From Halopiger djelfimassiliensis (lineage in GTDB: Archaea; Halobacteriota; Halobacteria; Halobacteriales; Natrialbaceae), in the NCBI RefSeq assembly GCF_000455365.1, contig NZ_HG315688.1, forward strand, positions 124,001 to 188,000: 64,000 bases of DNA, written 5' to 3'. The notes beneath the pieces are model-generated. The model saw only the letters and a list, made by a program, of their open reading frames with translations. It had not been told where the DNA came from and did not search any database. The position numbers were made by a program, and so were the translations under genes. Below, piece after piece: positions 53,253 to 61,923 of this stretch; positions within the stretch are counted from its first letter, which is position 1; the number at the start of each line of letters is the position of its first letter.

Positions 53253-53866
53253 CCGACGTACCCGACGGCCCGGACACTGACGAAAGCGACGACGCCGAAG
53301 CCGACACGTGGCCGGTTTCGCTGACCGGCGTCACCGAGTCGGTCGTGACGACGCGTGGGCCGAACGGCCGCTGGAACGCCGCCGCGCTGGGCCTCTTTGC
53401 GGGCGATCCAGTCACCGCGACGACGTGGGGATCGACCCGGACGCGTGGCAATTTCCACCGACAGGCAGAGGGGTACGTCCAGTTCGTCGACGATCCCGTT
53501 GTCTTCGTCGACGCGGCGCTGTCGATCGTCGAAACGGAAACGCCCGTACTCGACGCCGCAGCCGCCTGGACACACGTTGCGGTCGAGCCGATCGACTCGG
53601 GTACCGACGCCGGTACCGAGTGGGAAACGTGGGCGCTCGAGCCGGTCGAGTCCACCGTCGAGCGGCGAACAGTTCCGACGATCGATCGCGGGTTCGCGGC
53701 CGTCGTCGAGGCGACCGTCGCCGCCTCTCGGCTCGAGGTCCCCGACTACGACGAGGGCGCGCTTCGCGACCGACTCGAGTACTGCGCGTCGGTCGTCGAA
53801 CGGGCCGGCGGCCCGCGCGAACGGGCGGCGCTCGAGCGCGTTCGCGACCACTCGGCCTGGGAGTAA
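53249..53866 (+). CDS. DUF447-family protein
   Basis: The ATG at 53249 overlaps the CitG-like stop. The 205-residue protein has an acidic start of about 20 residues. A split-barrel-like domain follows (VSLTGVTESVVTTRGPNGRWNAAALGLF, WGSTRTRGNFHRQAEGYVQFVDDPVVFVDAALS) that resembles FMN-binding folds, and a C-terminal helical part (FAAVVEATVAASRLEVPDYDEGALRDRLEYCASVVERAGG). DUF447 proteins are mostly archaeal and of unknown function; the tight coupling with the CitG-like gene implies a shared pathway. Confidence 0.88.
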   Translation: MTDVPDGPDTDESDDAEADTWPVSLTGVTESVVTTRGPNGRWNAAALGLFAGDPVTATTWGSTRTRGNFHRQAEGYVQFVDDPVVFVDAALSIVETETPVLDAAAAWTHVAVEPIDSGTDAGTEWETWALEPVESTVERRTVPTIDRGFAAVVEATVAASRLEVPDYDEGALRDRLEYCASVVERAGGPRERAALERVRDHSAWE

Positions 53867-53958
53867 CCGATCCCGCGGTCTCGATTCGGGGACGGAAGTG
53901 ATGCGGTCGTGCCGAGTGAAATGGTGTCTATTAAGGCCCTCTAGAAAGGAGCACCAGT

Positions 53959-54150
53959 ATGGCGATCAAACCGGCCTACGTCAAGAAGACCGGGAACCTC
54001 CTGCTGGAGCGGTACCCGGACGCGTTCACGACCGATTTCGAACAGAACAAAGACAGCGTCGAGAAGCTCACGAACGTCGAATCCAAGGGCGTTCGCAACC
54101 GCATCGCAGGCTACGTCACGCGGAAGAAGAGTTCTCAGGTGCCCGCGTAA
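53959..54150 (+). CDS. rps17e: 30S ribosomal protein S17e
   Basis: The 63-residue protein [57 protein letters not shown] matches the archaeal S17e core over its whole length. S17e belongs to the head of the small ribosomal subunit. A Shine-Dalgarno-like aaggag lies at 53946-53951, and an attaagg TATA-like element lies just upstream. Confidence 0.97.
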   Translation: MAIKPAYVKKTGNLLLERYPDAFTTDFEQNKDSVEKLTNVESKGVRNRIAGYVTRKKSSQVPA

Positions 54151-54268
54151 TCCGGCTTTTTCCTCGAGTTCGATCGACGACCGCGAGCGACGGCTTCTGA
54201 GCGTCGAACCGTCCGAGCCGCGTCGGTGCCGAAAATCGATCCGCCGACGCGTGAGTGCGCCCCGAAAC

Positions 54269-54526
54269 TCAGTAATCGAATCCGGGCTCCATGTAGACCG
54301 CAGCGACGAGCGCGACGACACCGATAAACGCGGCGAACATGAAGCCGACCGCGCCCGTGATGATATCCAGTTCCGTGCCGACGACCATCAGTTCCGAGCC
54401 CTGATACCCCGTCCATCCGACGAGGGCGGCGACGATAAAACTGACCGCGGACACGACTGCGGCACCGATGCTAAACGGCGTCTGGAACAGCCCCGTGTCG
54501 CGCGATCGAGTCCCCGTGTTCGTCAT
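54269..54526 (-). CDS. Small haloarchaeal membrane protein
   Basis: The ATG at 54526 gives 85 residues with two hydrophobic helices: FSIGAAVVSAVSFIVAALVGWTG and DIITGAVGFMFAAFIGVVALVAAVYM. The N-terminus is polar (TNTGTRSRDTGLFQTP). No family recognised. It lies on the opposite strand between rps17e and asd. Confidence 0.7.
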   Translation of the reverse strand: MTNTGTRSRDTGLFQTPFSIGAAVVSAVSFIVAALVGWTGYQGSELMVVGTELDIITGAVGFMFAAFIGVVALVAAVYMEPGFDY

Positions 54527-54789
54527 CGCGACCACCCCGATCGGCGTGCGTTCGTGATCGACTCGTCGACGATCGACCCCGAATCGTGCTCGACCGACAT
54601 CGTCCGAGCACGTCCGGCGTGGACGTCGAAGCGACCGTGTCGTAGTTGCATCGATCGCTAGGTTCCGCTCCGTTTTCTTAATTTCTTCTATGAACGTCGA
54701 TCGGTCGACGCCGCGCCGGACTCGTGTCGAGAATGTGAATGCGACTGAAACCCAAACGGTTTTGCGGACCCGTCACTGAATGGCGGAAA

Positions 54790-55824
54790 ATGGCAGTACG
54801 AGTAGGCGTACTCGGTGCAACCGGTGCCGTCGGACAACGACTCATCCAGCTTCTCGACCCGCATCCGGAGTTCGAGATCGCAGCACTGACCGCGAGCGAA
54901 TCCAGTGCCGGCAAAACGTATCGACAGGCGGCCAAGTGGCGCGTCGACAGCCCGATCCCGACCGACGTCGCCGAGATGACCGTCAGGGCGACCGATCCCG
55001 ACGAGGTTCCCGACGACGTCGATCTGTTGTTCTCCTCGCTTCCCTCGAGCGTCGGCGCGCGCGTCGAGCCGTCGTTTTGCGAGGCGGGGTACGTCGTCTC
55101 CTCGAACTCCTCGAACGGACGGATGGACGACGACATCCCTCTCGTGATTCCGGAGGTCAACGCCGAACACCTCGAGTTGCTCGAGGTCCAGCGTGATCGG
55201 CGCGGCTGGGACGGCGCGATGGTCAAAAACCCCAACTGTTCGACGATCACCTTCGTGCCGACGCTTGCGGCCCTCGCGGAGTACGGTCTCGAGAAGGTCC
55301 ACGTTTCGACCCTGCAGGCCGTCTCCGGGGCGGGCTACGACGGCGTCAGCTCTATGGAAATCATCGACAACGCCATCCCCTACATCGGCAGCGAGGAGGA
55401 CAAACTCGAAACCGAGTCGCGCAAACTCCTCGGTGAGTTCGACGGGGCCACGCTCTCGCACAACGGGATGGAGGTCGCAGCGTCCTGTAACCGGATCCCG
55501 ACCATCGACGGCCACCTCGAGAACGTCTGGGTCGAAACCACGGAGGACCCCACCGCGGACGAAGCCGCCGAAGCCATGCGGGCGTACCCCTCGCTCGAAC
55601 TTCGCTCCTCGCCGGACCCGCTCATTCACGTCTTCGACGAACCCGATCGGCCACAGCCACGAATGGACCGAACGCTCGGCGACGGCATGGCCATCGCTGC
55701 CGGCGGCCTTCAGGAGTCGCCGTTCGGTTTGCAGTACAACTGTCTGGCCCACAACACGATCCGCGGCGCCGCCGGAGCCAGCGTCCTGAACGGCGAGCTC
55801 CTGCTCGAGAACGGCTATCTCTAG
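54790..55824 (+). CDS. asd: Aspartate-semialdehyde dehydrogenase
   Basis: Asd reduces aspartyl phosphate to the semialdehyde, the branch point for Lys, Thr and Met. From ATG 54790 it has 344 residues, with the NADP-binding GATGAVG at 9-15, SNSSNGRMDDDIPLVIPEVN, the nucleophile C150 in NPNCSTITF, VSGAGYDGV and the catalytic-region HNGMEVAASCNRIP. Motifs follow the archaeal/fungal type. It stands alone here. Confidence 0.97.
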   Translation: MAVRVGVLGATGAVGQRLIQLLDPHPEFEIAALTASESSAGKTYRQAAKWRVDSPIPTDVAEMTVRATDPDEVPDDVDLLFSSLPSSVGARVEPSFCEAGYVVSSNSSNGRMDDDIPLVIPEVNAEHLELLEVQRDRRGWDGAMVKNPNCSTITFVPTLAALAEYGLEKVHVSTLQAVSGAGYDGVSSMEIIDNAIPYIGSEEDKLETESRKLLGEFDGATLSHNGMEVAASCNRIPTIDGHLENVWVETTEDPTADEAAEAMRAYPSLELRSSPDPLIHVFDEPDRPQPRMDRTLGDGMAIAAGGLQESPFGLQYNCLAHNTIRGAAGASVLNGELLLENGYL

Positions 55825-55881
55825 GGCCGACCCTGCGTGATTTGGCGGCGTGTACAAATACGCTCGCACCCAACGGAAGGT

Positions 55882-56283
55882 ATGCTACCGGTCATCTCCG
55901 ACCCCCAGTCGCTGACGACGGGATCGGCGGACGCTACCGCCGAAACGGACGCGACGCTCGATCTCCTTGCCGACCGCTATCGCCGGGCGATCCTCCAATA
56001 CCTCGACGAGCGTGACAGCCAACAGCCGGTCTCGCTCGAGGACCTCGCGGACCACGTGACGCTCGAGGAAGACGACCGAGAGCGGTCCCCGCTCACGGAG
56101 TGTAGCGACGCATTGCTTGGGACCCGCCGCCGCGTTCGGATCTCGCTTCGTCACGTCCACCTCCCGAAGTTGGCGGCCGCCGGCGTCGTCGATTTCGACG
56201 CCGAGACGAACACCGTCACGCTGTGTGACGACGGGCGAACGCTGCTTGCTCGATCGGACCCCGCTCCCGAGTCGGTCGCGTAA
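55882..56283 (+). CDS. DUF7344-like winged-helix protein
   Basis: The ATG at 55882 gives 133 residues starting MLPVISDPQSLTTGSADA. The core LDLLADRYRRAILQYLDERD, VSLEDLADHVT, RRRVRISLRHVHLPKLAAAGVVDFDAETNTVTL forms a winged helix of the type found in haloarchaeal DUF7344 and ArsR-like regulators. It likely binds DNA and its targets are unknown. A stretch of 44 bases separates it from the TrmB gene. Confidence 0.8.
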   Translation: MLPVISDPQSLTTGSADATAETDATLDLLADRYRRAILQYLDERDSQQPVSLEDLADHVTLEEDDRERSPLTECSDALLGTRRRVRISLRHVHLPKLAAAGVVDFDAETNTVTLCDDGRTLLARSDPAPESVA

Positions 56284-56327
56284 TGCAAGCACCACTCCCA
56301 GCATAGTCGCTCGAGAACTGGGGTGCA

Positions 56328-57116
56328 ATGCCCACCGAGGAACAGGCCGTCCAATTACTACAGGAACTTGGGCTGACGGAGTACGAATCCCGGTGTTTCG
56401 TCGCGCTTACGCGAGTGCCAGTGGCGACTGCGTCCCAGATCGCGGCCCTCTCGGACGTCCCCCGGTCGCGCGTCTACGACGCGGTCGAACGGCTCCACCG
56501 GCGCGGTCTGGTCGACGTTCAACAGTCCGATCCACGGGAGTACCGGGCGATTTCGAAAGACACGGCCATCCAGACGCTCCGGGACCAGTACGAGGCATCG
56601 CTCGAAGCGACCGACGAGGCCCTCTCGAAGCTCCGTCGATCGAAGGGTCTCGAAGAGCAAGGCGCCTGGGCGATCTCGGATCACGAACACGTCACCGAGC
56701 GCGTCGGCACGTTTCTCGAGGACGCGACCGACGAGATCTACGTCCTCCTCGCCGACGACGACGTGCTCGATCAGGAGTTTCTCGAGCCACTCGCCGCAGC
56801 CAGCGACCGCGGAGCCGGCGTGATGGTCGAGGTGACGACTGCGGACGAGCGAGACAGGGTTCTGGCACACGTTCCCGACGCGACGGTGTCGATCACGGAG
56901 CTTGCGGCCGATCCGGCGACGATCGAAGCGAAACGGCTCGGCCGGATCGTGATGATCGATCGACGGCGGGTACTGGTCGGGGCCGTCACCGACGGCCCCC
57001 GCCCGGGTCGGATCGAAGAATCAGCGATCTGGGCCAGCGGCCCGGACCACGGACTGGTGGTCGGGCTTCGACACATCCTCGGGGCGCGGATCGATACACA
57101 GGACGTCTTCGAGTAG
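56328..57116 (+). CDS. TrmB-family transcriptional regulator
   Basis: The 262-residue protein has an N-terminal TrmB winged helix (VQLLQELGLTEYESRCFVALTRVPVATASQIAALSDVPRSRVYDAVERLHRRGLVDVQ) at residues 8-66. An effector part follows with a phospholipase-D-like region (DEIYVLLADDDVLDQEFLEPLAAASDRGAGVMVEVTTA). Members of this family control sugar and central metabolism. It may control the neighbouring UspA or asd region, but nothing in the sequence proves it. Confidence 0.9.
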   Translation: MPTEEQAVQLLQELGLTEYESRCFVALTRVPVATASQIAALSDVPRSRVYDAVERLHRRGLVDVQQSDPREYRAISKDTAIQTLRDQYEASLEATDEALSKLRRSKGLEEQGAWAISDHEHVTERVGTFLEDATDEIYVLLADDDVLDQEFLEPLAAASDRGAGVMVEVTTADERDRVLAHVPDATVSITELAADPATIEAKRLGRIVMIDRRRVLVGAVTDGPRPGRIEESAIWASGPDHGLVVGLRHILGARIDTQDVFE

Positions 57117-57132
57117 CGCAAGCCCCTCCGGA

Positions 57133-57561
57133 TCAATCGCCGCGTGGCAGGGCGACGACCGGCACCGACGCCTCCTTGACGAGCCGCCGGGACACGTCGC
57201 CGGTCAGCAGATCTGTAAACAGCCCGCCCTCTCGAGGCTCGAAGACGACGGCGTCGACGTGGTTGGTCTTCGCTTCCTCGAAAATCCGGTCGACGACGTC
57301 GGTTCCGAAAAGCACCGACGTCTCGACGGCCGCGTCCGTGGACGCGAGCCCTTCGCGGACGCGGTCGAAAATCTCCGCCGCGTACTCCTTTCGTTGTTCT
57401 ACGCCGGCCTTGTCCGGAGCGCCGTCAGCCTTCTCGATCACGTGGACGACCCGTACCGTACTCGTCGCCGTAAGCAGCGGGGCAAGCGCCGCGGCGGTCC
57501 GTGCACCGTCGTCCGGGTCGGCCACGGGGACGAGAACCGTCCCGTCGAACGCAAGCGTCAT
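57133..57561 (-). CDS. Universal stress protein (UspA family)
   Basis: The 142-residue protein has the Usp fold: TVLVPVADPDDGARTAAALAPLL, HVIEKADG, an A-helix region with EYAAEIFDRVREGL, and AKTNHVDAVVFEPREGGLFTDLLTGDVSRRLVKEASVPVVALP. The typical ATP-binding GxxG-x9-G(S/T) is modified (EGGLFTDLLTGDVSR), so nucleotide binding is uncertain. It ends 17 bases from the convergent TrmB gene. Confidence 0.9.
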   Translation of the reverse strand: MTLAFDGTVLVPVADPDDGARTAAALAPLLTATSTVRVVHVIEKADGAPDKAGVEQRKEYAAEIFDRVREGLASTDAAVETSVLFGTDVVDRIFEEAKTNHVDAVVFEPREGGLFTDLLTGDVSRRLVKEASVPVVALPRGD

Positions 57562-57705
57562 CGCGATCGCTCCGTTTGCGGACTCGATCGATCACAGTTG
57601 GTCGTCGACCCGATGCCGGGGACTGCTACCGGTACCATACTCGACGTTCGAACGCCCACGTCAAAAATACACAGTCGATTCGACGCGGTGTCGGTCCGTG
57701 ACTGC

Positions 57706-58719
57706 TCAGGGAAGCACCTGGTTCTCGAGGGCCGCGTCGGGATCGTCGGCGAACCGGCGGGCGTTCTCGGCGACGATATCCGCCAGTCGTTCGTAGTACT
57801 TCGGCGTATGGCCCGCGTTGTGTGGCGTGATCTGGACGTTCTCGAAGGTCCAGAGCGGATGGTCTTCGGGGAGCGGTTCGGGATCGGTGACGTCCAGCGA
57901 GACACCGCGCACCCAGTTCGAGCGCAGCGCCGTCACGAGTGCATCGGTATCGACGACCGCCCCGCGGGCGACGTTGACGAGAACCGCGTCGGGATCCAGC
58001 GTCACGAAGGCCTCGCGGTCGACCAACCCCCGCGTCGTCTCCGTCAGCGGGCACGCGAGCACCAGATAGTCCGTCCGGGCGAGTGCTTTGTGGAACGCGT
58101 CACGGTCGAAGCCGATCACCTCGTCGGTCGGACCGCCCTTCTCGGGGGAGTAGCGGACGCCGATCGTCTCGACGCCGAAGGGGTCGAGCCGCTCGTTTAC
58201 CGCCCGGCCGATCGCGCCGAGTCCGACGATCGTGACGGTCGACCCCTGAAGTTCGTGGGCCTGATAATGTCTCCACTCCCGCCGTCGTTGCCTGCGGGCC
58301 CCGACGTGGAACCGCCGAGTGAAATGAAGGATCGCCCCCAGAACGTGCTCGCCGATGTTGGGCCCGTGAACCCCTGATGCGTTCGTCACGGTGACGCCGC
58401 GATCCGCCAGCCGATCGAGCGGCAGGTGACCGGTCCCGGCGTACGCACACGCAAAGACCTCCATCCGTTCGGCGGCCTCGAGCAGGTCGTCCGCGAGAGT
58501 CATTCCGGTGACGAACCGGGCGTCCCGAATGGCCGTACGCTCCTGAGCGGGCGTCCGGGCCAGCTCGACGCTCAGTTCCGGGTGCCGGTCGCGAATCGCG
58601 TCGGCGTACCGTTCGATCGGCGTCCCGTGTGTTCCGCGCCGGAGTACGAGCACGTCCGGCCGATCGGTGTCGTCGCCACTCCCGGCGTTGCTCTCGACAT
58701 CGGCGTCGCTATCGGACAT
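57706..58719 (-). CDS. D-isomer-specific 2-hydroxyacid dehydrogenase
   Basis: The ATG at 58719 (MSDSDADVESN; an ATG at 58746 would add nine residues) gives 337 residues. Its features are the Rossmann GLGAIGRAV, and the catalytic Arg and Glu in LVNVARGAVVD and LDVTDPEPLPEDHPLW. The His lies in TPHNAGHT. A substrate cannot be named; phosphoglycerate, glyoxylate and hydroxypyruvate are common for the family. It is divergent from the geranylgeranyl reductase gene. Confidence 0.92.
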   Translation of the reverse strand: MSDSDADVESNAGSGDDTDRPDVLVLRRGTHGTPIERYADAIRDRHPELSVELARTPAQERTAIRDARFVTGMTLADDLLEAAERMEVFACAYAGTGHLPLDRLADRGVTVTNASGVHGPNIGEHVLGAILHFTRRFHVGARRQRRREWRHYQAHELQGSTVTIVGLGAIGRAVNERLDPFGVETIGVRYSPEKGGPTDEVIGFDRDAFHKALARTDYLVLACPLTETTRGLVDREAFVTLDPDAVLVNVARGAVVDTDALVTALRSNWVRGVSLDVTDPEPLPEDHPLWTFENVQITPHNAGHTPKYYERLADIVAENARRFADDPDAALENQVLP

Positions 58720-58816
58720 GTGCGTGGCCTCGAGCGGCGCGATCAAAAGCGTTCGTCTCCCGCATCCGGTTCGGCCAGCCGGTTCGAGCGTCGGTTCCAG
58801 ACACGAAATTCAGGCA

Positions 58817-58824
58817 CTTTAATA
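58817..58824 (+). promoter_or_regulatory. Candidate TATA box of the geranylgeranyl reductase gene
   Basis: The element ctttaata lies about 28 bases before the ATG at 58849, suggesting a leaderless transcript. Confidence 0.55.
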
Positions 58825-58848
58825 CGGGTCGCTGACTCCCAACGGAGT

Positions 58849-60231
58849 ATGGAACGCGTTGAGGTCGCGATCGTCGGCGGCGGTCCCGCGGGTGCGTCCG
58901 CGGCCGAACGGGCTGCGGCACACGGTGCCGAGACGGTCCTCTTCGAGCAAGGCGTGCCCCGCGAGGACCGCGACGGACTCGGCCCGGATTCGACGGACGC
59001 CGCCGGCATGCTCGACTACTGGATCGACATCATGGACTTCGATTACCGGGAGATCCCGGACGACGTTATCCTCCGGGAACTCGAGGGAACGGAGTTCATC
59101 GGACCGAACAGCGCCGTCGAGTTGACGACGACCGGCATGGACGCCAGCTATCCCGAGTTCGGCTACACCTTCCACCGCGCTCGCATGGACGACTGGCTCT
59201 ACGAACGCGCCGCCGACGCCGGGGCGGACCTTCGCGTCGGCACGAGCGTCACCGATCTCGAGACCGATCTGCGGACCTCGAGTCCGAACGGACCGACCCA
59301 CACCCTGACGCTCTCGAACGGCGACCAGATCCGTGCCCAGTACGTCGTTCTGGCGGACGGGCCACAGCGTCGGATCACCCTCGACGCGCTCGACCAGTTC
59401 ACGGCTCCCGGACGGAGCGTCTCCGACCACCTCTCGCCGCCGGAGGCGAACCACATCGCCTATCAGGAGTACCGGGAGTTCCCCGAGGAACTCTTCGAGT
59501 CGGACCGGCTCAAGTTCTGGTGGGGGTACATGCCCGGCGAGACCGCATACCCCTGGGTGTTCCCCAACGACGGCACCGTCGCCCGCGTCGGCCTCACGAT
59601 GCCCATCGGCATGCAACTCGAGGCGGTCGACGATCCCGGCTCGTACGCACTGCTCGAGCCGACCGACGACCAGCTGCCGTCGGGCTCGGAATACATCACG
59701 CGGCTGCTCGAACACGAGTACGGCGACGAGTACGACGTCGAGTCGGACATCCCGATCGTCGAAGACCGCGGGAAATCGAAGGGGACCGAAACGTACCCCA
59801 TCTCCTCGACGCGACCGATCGACTCGCCGGTCGGCGCGAACATCGCCGTCGCCGGCGGCGCGATGGGCACCACCTCGGCGTTTCACGAGGGCGGCTACCA
59901 CGTGGCCGTTCGAACCGGAAAGATCGCCGGTCGACTCGCCGCGACGGACTCGCTCGAGAACTACAACGACGTCTGGAAACGCGCGATCGGCGACGAGATC
60001 CGTCGCAACGTCGCGTTCGCAGATATCGTCGCGGACTACGAACCCGACGACTGGGATCGTGCGTTCGACATCGTCTCCGACATGCAGGGGGGCGACGGCG
60101 ACGGCCTGCTCTCGAAGAAGTACTCCGCCGGTCTCGGCGCGACCAAGATCCTCGCGGCCTACAAGAAACGTAAGTACCGCTACCGCGACGGCGGCTACGT
60201 ACAGCTCTCCGAGGACGAGTACTTCTACTGA
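58849..60231 (+). CDS. Geranylgeranyl reductase-family FAD-dependent oxidoreductase
   Basis: The ATG at 58849 gives 460 residues starting MERVEVAIVGGGPAGASAAERAAAHGAETVLFEQ, the FAD dinucleotide-binding motif. FHRARMDDWLYERAADAGADLRVGT, VVLADGPQRR and the C-terminal FAD motif VAGGAMGTTSAFHEGGYHVAVRTGKIAG are typical of digeranylgeranylglycerophospholipid reductase relatives. These saturate isoprenoid chains of archaeal membrane lipids or quinones. The precise substrate is not determined by sequence. Confidence 0.9.
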   Translation: MERVEVAIVGGGPAGASAAERAAAHGAETVLFEQGVPREDRDGLGPDSTDAAGMLDYWIDIMDFDYREIPDDVILRELEGTEFIGPNSAVELTTTGMDASYPEFGYTFHRARMDDWLYERAADAGADLRVGTSVTDLETDLRTSSPNGPTHTLTLSNGDQIRAQYVVLADGPQRRITLDALDQFTAPGRSVSDHLSPPEANHIAYQEYREFPEELFESDRLKFWWGYMPGETAYPWVFPNDGTVARVGLTMPIGMQLEAVDDPGSYALLEPTDDQLPSGSEYITRLLEHEYGDEYDVESDIPIVEDRGKSKGTETYPISSTRPIDSPVGANIAVAGGAMGTTSAFHEGGYHVAVRTGKIAGRLAATDSLENYNDVWKRAIGDEIRRNVAFADIVADYEPDDWDRAFDIVSDMQGGDGDGLLSKKYSAGLGATKILAAYKKRKYRYRDGGYVQLSEDEYFY

Positions 60232-60310
60232 ATCACCAGTCCGGTGCTAACGGGAGCTTACTGCCGTCGAATCGCCGATCCTTTTTCCGGCTCGACGTTG
60301 CACCGGGGGT

Positions 60311-61207
60311 ATGGAAACGCCCACGCGGTCGGACGGTGGGTCGTCCACATCGCCGACCGCGGCCGACGACGTGCCCCGCGGCGACCCGGACGGCACCGGC
60401 ACTGGCGGCGAACACGGCAGTCACGACGCCGGCGACCACCGGAGCCGCTGGCCACTCGTGGCCGCTTTCGGTGCCGCCGGCCTCTACAGCGGCGCTGCCA
60501 TCTCTCTGCTCGGGGCCACAGCCGGCGTCGTGCCGCCGCTTGCCGGGATCGGGATGGCCTGCGTCGGAGCGATCGTCCTGCTTGCCGGTGTCGCCGGCTG
60601 GGTCGACGAGGCGTTTCTCGCCCCCGCTCGAGACCGACAGGGACGGCGAAAGTCACGGCGGTCGTACGTCTCGACGACGCTGCTCTTTCTCGCGACCGAC
60701 GTGTCGACGTTCGGCGCGTTGTTCGTCTACTACTTTTTCGTCCGGATCGGGGCGTGGCCGCCACGGGAACTCCCCCCGTTGTTGACGTCGCTCGTGCTGG
60801 TCAACACGGCGATTCTGATCACGAGCAGCGTCACGCTCCACTACGCACACGAGGCGTTACACGACGGGAACCGACGGCGCTTTCTGTCCCTCCTCGGGAC
60901 GACGCTCGGGCTGGGAGTGATCTTTCTCGCCGGACAGGGCTACGAGTACTACGAGTTCGTCGCTCGAGAAGGATTTACGCTCTCGAGCGGGGTTCTCGGG
61001 AGCGCGTTTTTCGGCTTGACCGGCCTCCACGGACTCCACGTCGCGCTCGGCGTCGGCGGGATCGCGTTGCTCTGGTGGCGAGGACTGCGGGGCCACTACG
61101 GCCCGGATCGGGACACCTCGGTGGCAACCGTCTCGCTGTACTGGCATTTCGTTGACGCCGTCTGGGTCGGGCTCGTGGCCGTCCTCTACGTCGGATCGGG
61201 GATTTGA
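60311..61207 (+). CDS. Heme-copper oxidase subunit III
   Basis: The 298-residue membrane protein starts with a 45-residue hydrophilic, His-containing tail, then has seven predicted helices. Family segments are SYVSTTLLFLATDVSTFGALFVYYFFVRIGAWPP, TLHYAHEALHDGNRRRF, GQGYEYYEFV and FFGLTGLHGLHVALGVGGIALLWWR, and SLYWHFVDAVWVGLVAVLYV at the C-terminus. It belongs to a terminal oxidase in the cell membrane. The matching subunit I is likely the gene cut by the right window edge. Confidence 0.92.
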   Translation: METPTRSDGGSSTSPTAADDVPRGDPDGTGTGGEHGSHDAGDHRSRWPLVAAFGAAGLYSGAAISLLGATAGVVPPLAGIGMACVGAIVLLAGVAGWVDEAFLAPARDRQGRRKSRRSYVSTTLLFLATDVSTFGALFVYYFFVRIGAWPPRELPPLLTSLVLVNTAILITSSVTLHYAHEALHDGNRRRFLSLLGTTLGLGVIFLAGQGYEYYEFVAREGFTLSSGVLGSAFFGLTGLHGLHVALGVGGIALLWWRGLRGHYGPDRDTSVATVSLYWHFVDAVWVGLVAVLYVGSGI

Positions 61208-61252
61208 TTCTCCGAGTCAGCACGGGACGGAACCGCTGTCGCCAGCGACCGC

Positions 61253-61705
61253 TTACCGCGTGTCTGTCGTAGCAGGTTCGACGGCTTCGATGCCGACCGA
61301 AACACAAGCGCGGTCGGTCTCGGGCAACCCCCGGCCGTCCCTCAGGACGAACGACCGCTCCGGCTCCAGAAACGCGTCCGGGCCGGTGAACAAAAGCGCC
61401 CGAAACGACGGTGCGTGGTCGTATCCGATCACGTGCGTCCGGTACTCCGACCCGAGACGTGTGGTGTGGGACTCGAGGCGTCGTTCGACGGTGAAGCGAC
61501 TCCCCGGGACGAACTGATAGGGAAACATTACACCCCGTTCGGCGACGGCCGCCGGCTCCGATCCGGCCTCACGTCCCTGCTCCGGGTCCTCCTCCGCGTC
61601 CGCACTGGTACCCGCGTTCGAGACGCCGACGATCGTTCCGGTCGAAACCAGCCCGCACTTGACGAACGTTCGTCGTGACGTCGACCGTCGATCGTGTCGT
61701 GTCAT
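61253..61705 (-). CDS. Tat-exported protein of unknown function
   Basis: The ATG at 61705 gives 150 residues with a twin-arginine signal (SRRTFVKCGLVSTGTIVGVSNAGTSA), the usual haloarchaeal export route. The mature part has an acidic segment, then VMFPYQFVPGSRFTVERRL and a beta-rich region with FVLRDGRGLPETDRACVSVGIEAV. No copper or heme motif is visible. It lies between the oxidase subunit III and catalase genes, on the opposite strand, so a redox or oxidase-assembly role is possible but unproven. Confidence 0.75.
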   Translation of the reverse strand: MTRHDRRSTSRRTFVKCGLVSTGTIVGVSNAGTSADAEEDPEQGREAGSEPAAVAERGVMFPYQFVPGSRFTVERRLESHTTRLGSEYRTHVIGYDHAPSFRALLFTGPDAFLEPERSFVLRDGRGLPETDRACVSVGIEAVEPATTDTR

Positions 61706-61886
61706 GTCTCGCTCACCCCGACCACCGGCGCCGGTATAATCGTTGGCCCTGCTGACACAGTTCTCGAGAGTGCGGAGGATACGCGTCGAATCCGCCGTAT
61801 TCGGCACCACACTAACAATAGCTATCGAACAGTTTCGGATACGGATTACGGACCGCTCGAGGACACCTTCATCGGTGATCGCAATT

Positions 61887-61896
61887 GGTATTTATC
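61887..61896 (+). promoter_or_regulatory. Candidate TATA box of the manganese catalase gene
   Basis: The element ggtatttatc lies about 32 bases before the ATG at 61924 in an otherwise GC-rich region, a good position for a short-leader transcript. Confidence 0.5.
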
Positions 61897-61923
61897 ACAG
61901 TGGCGCTGGGCAGTGATCAGTGG

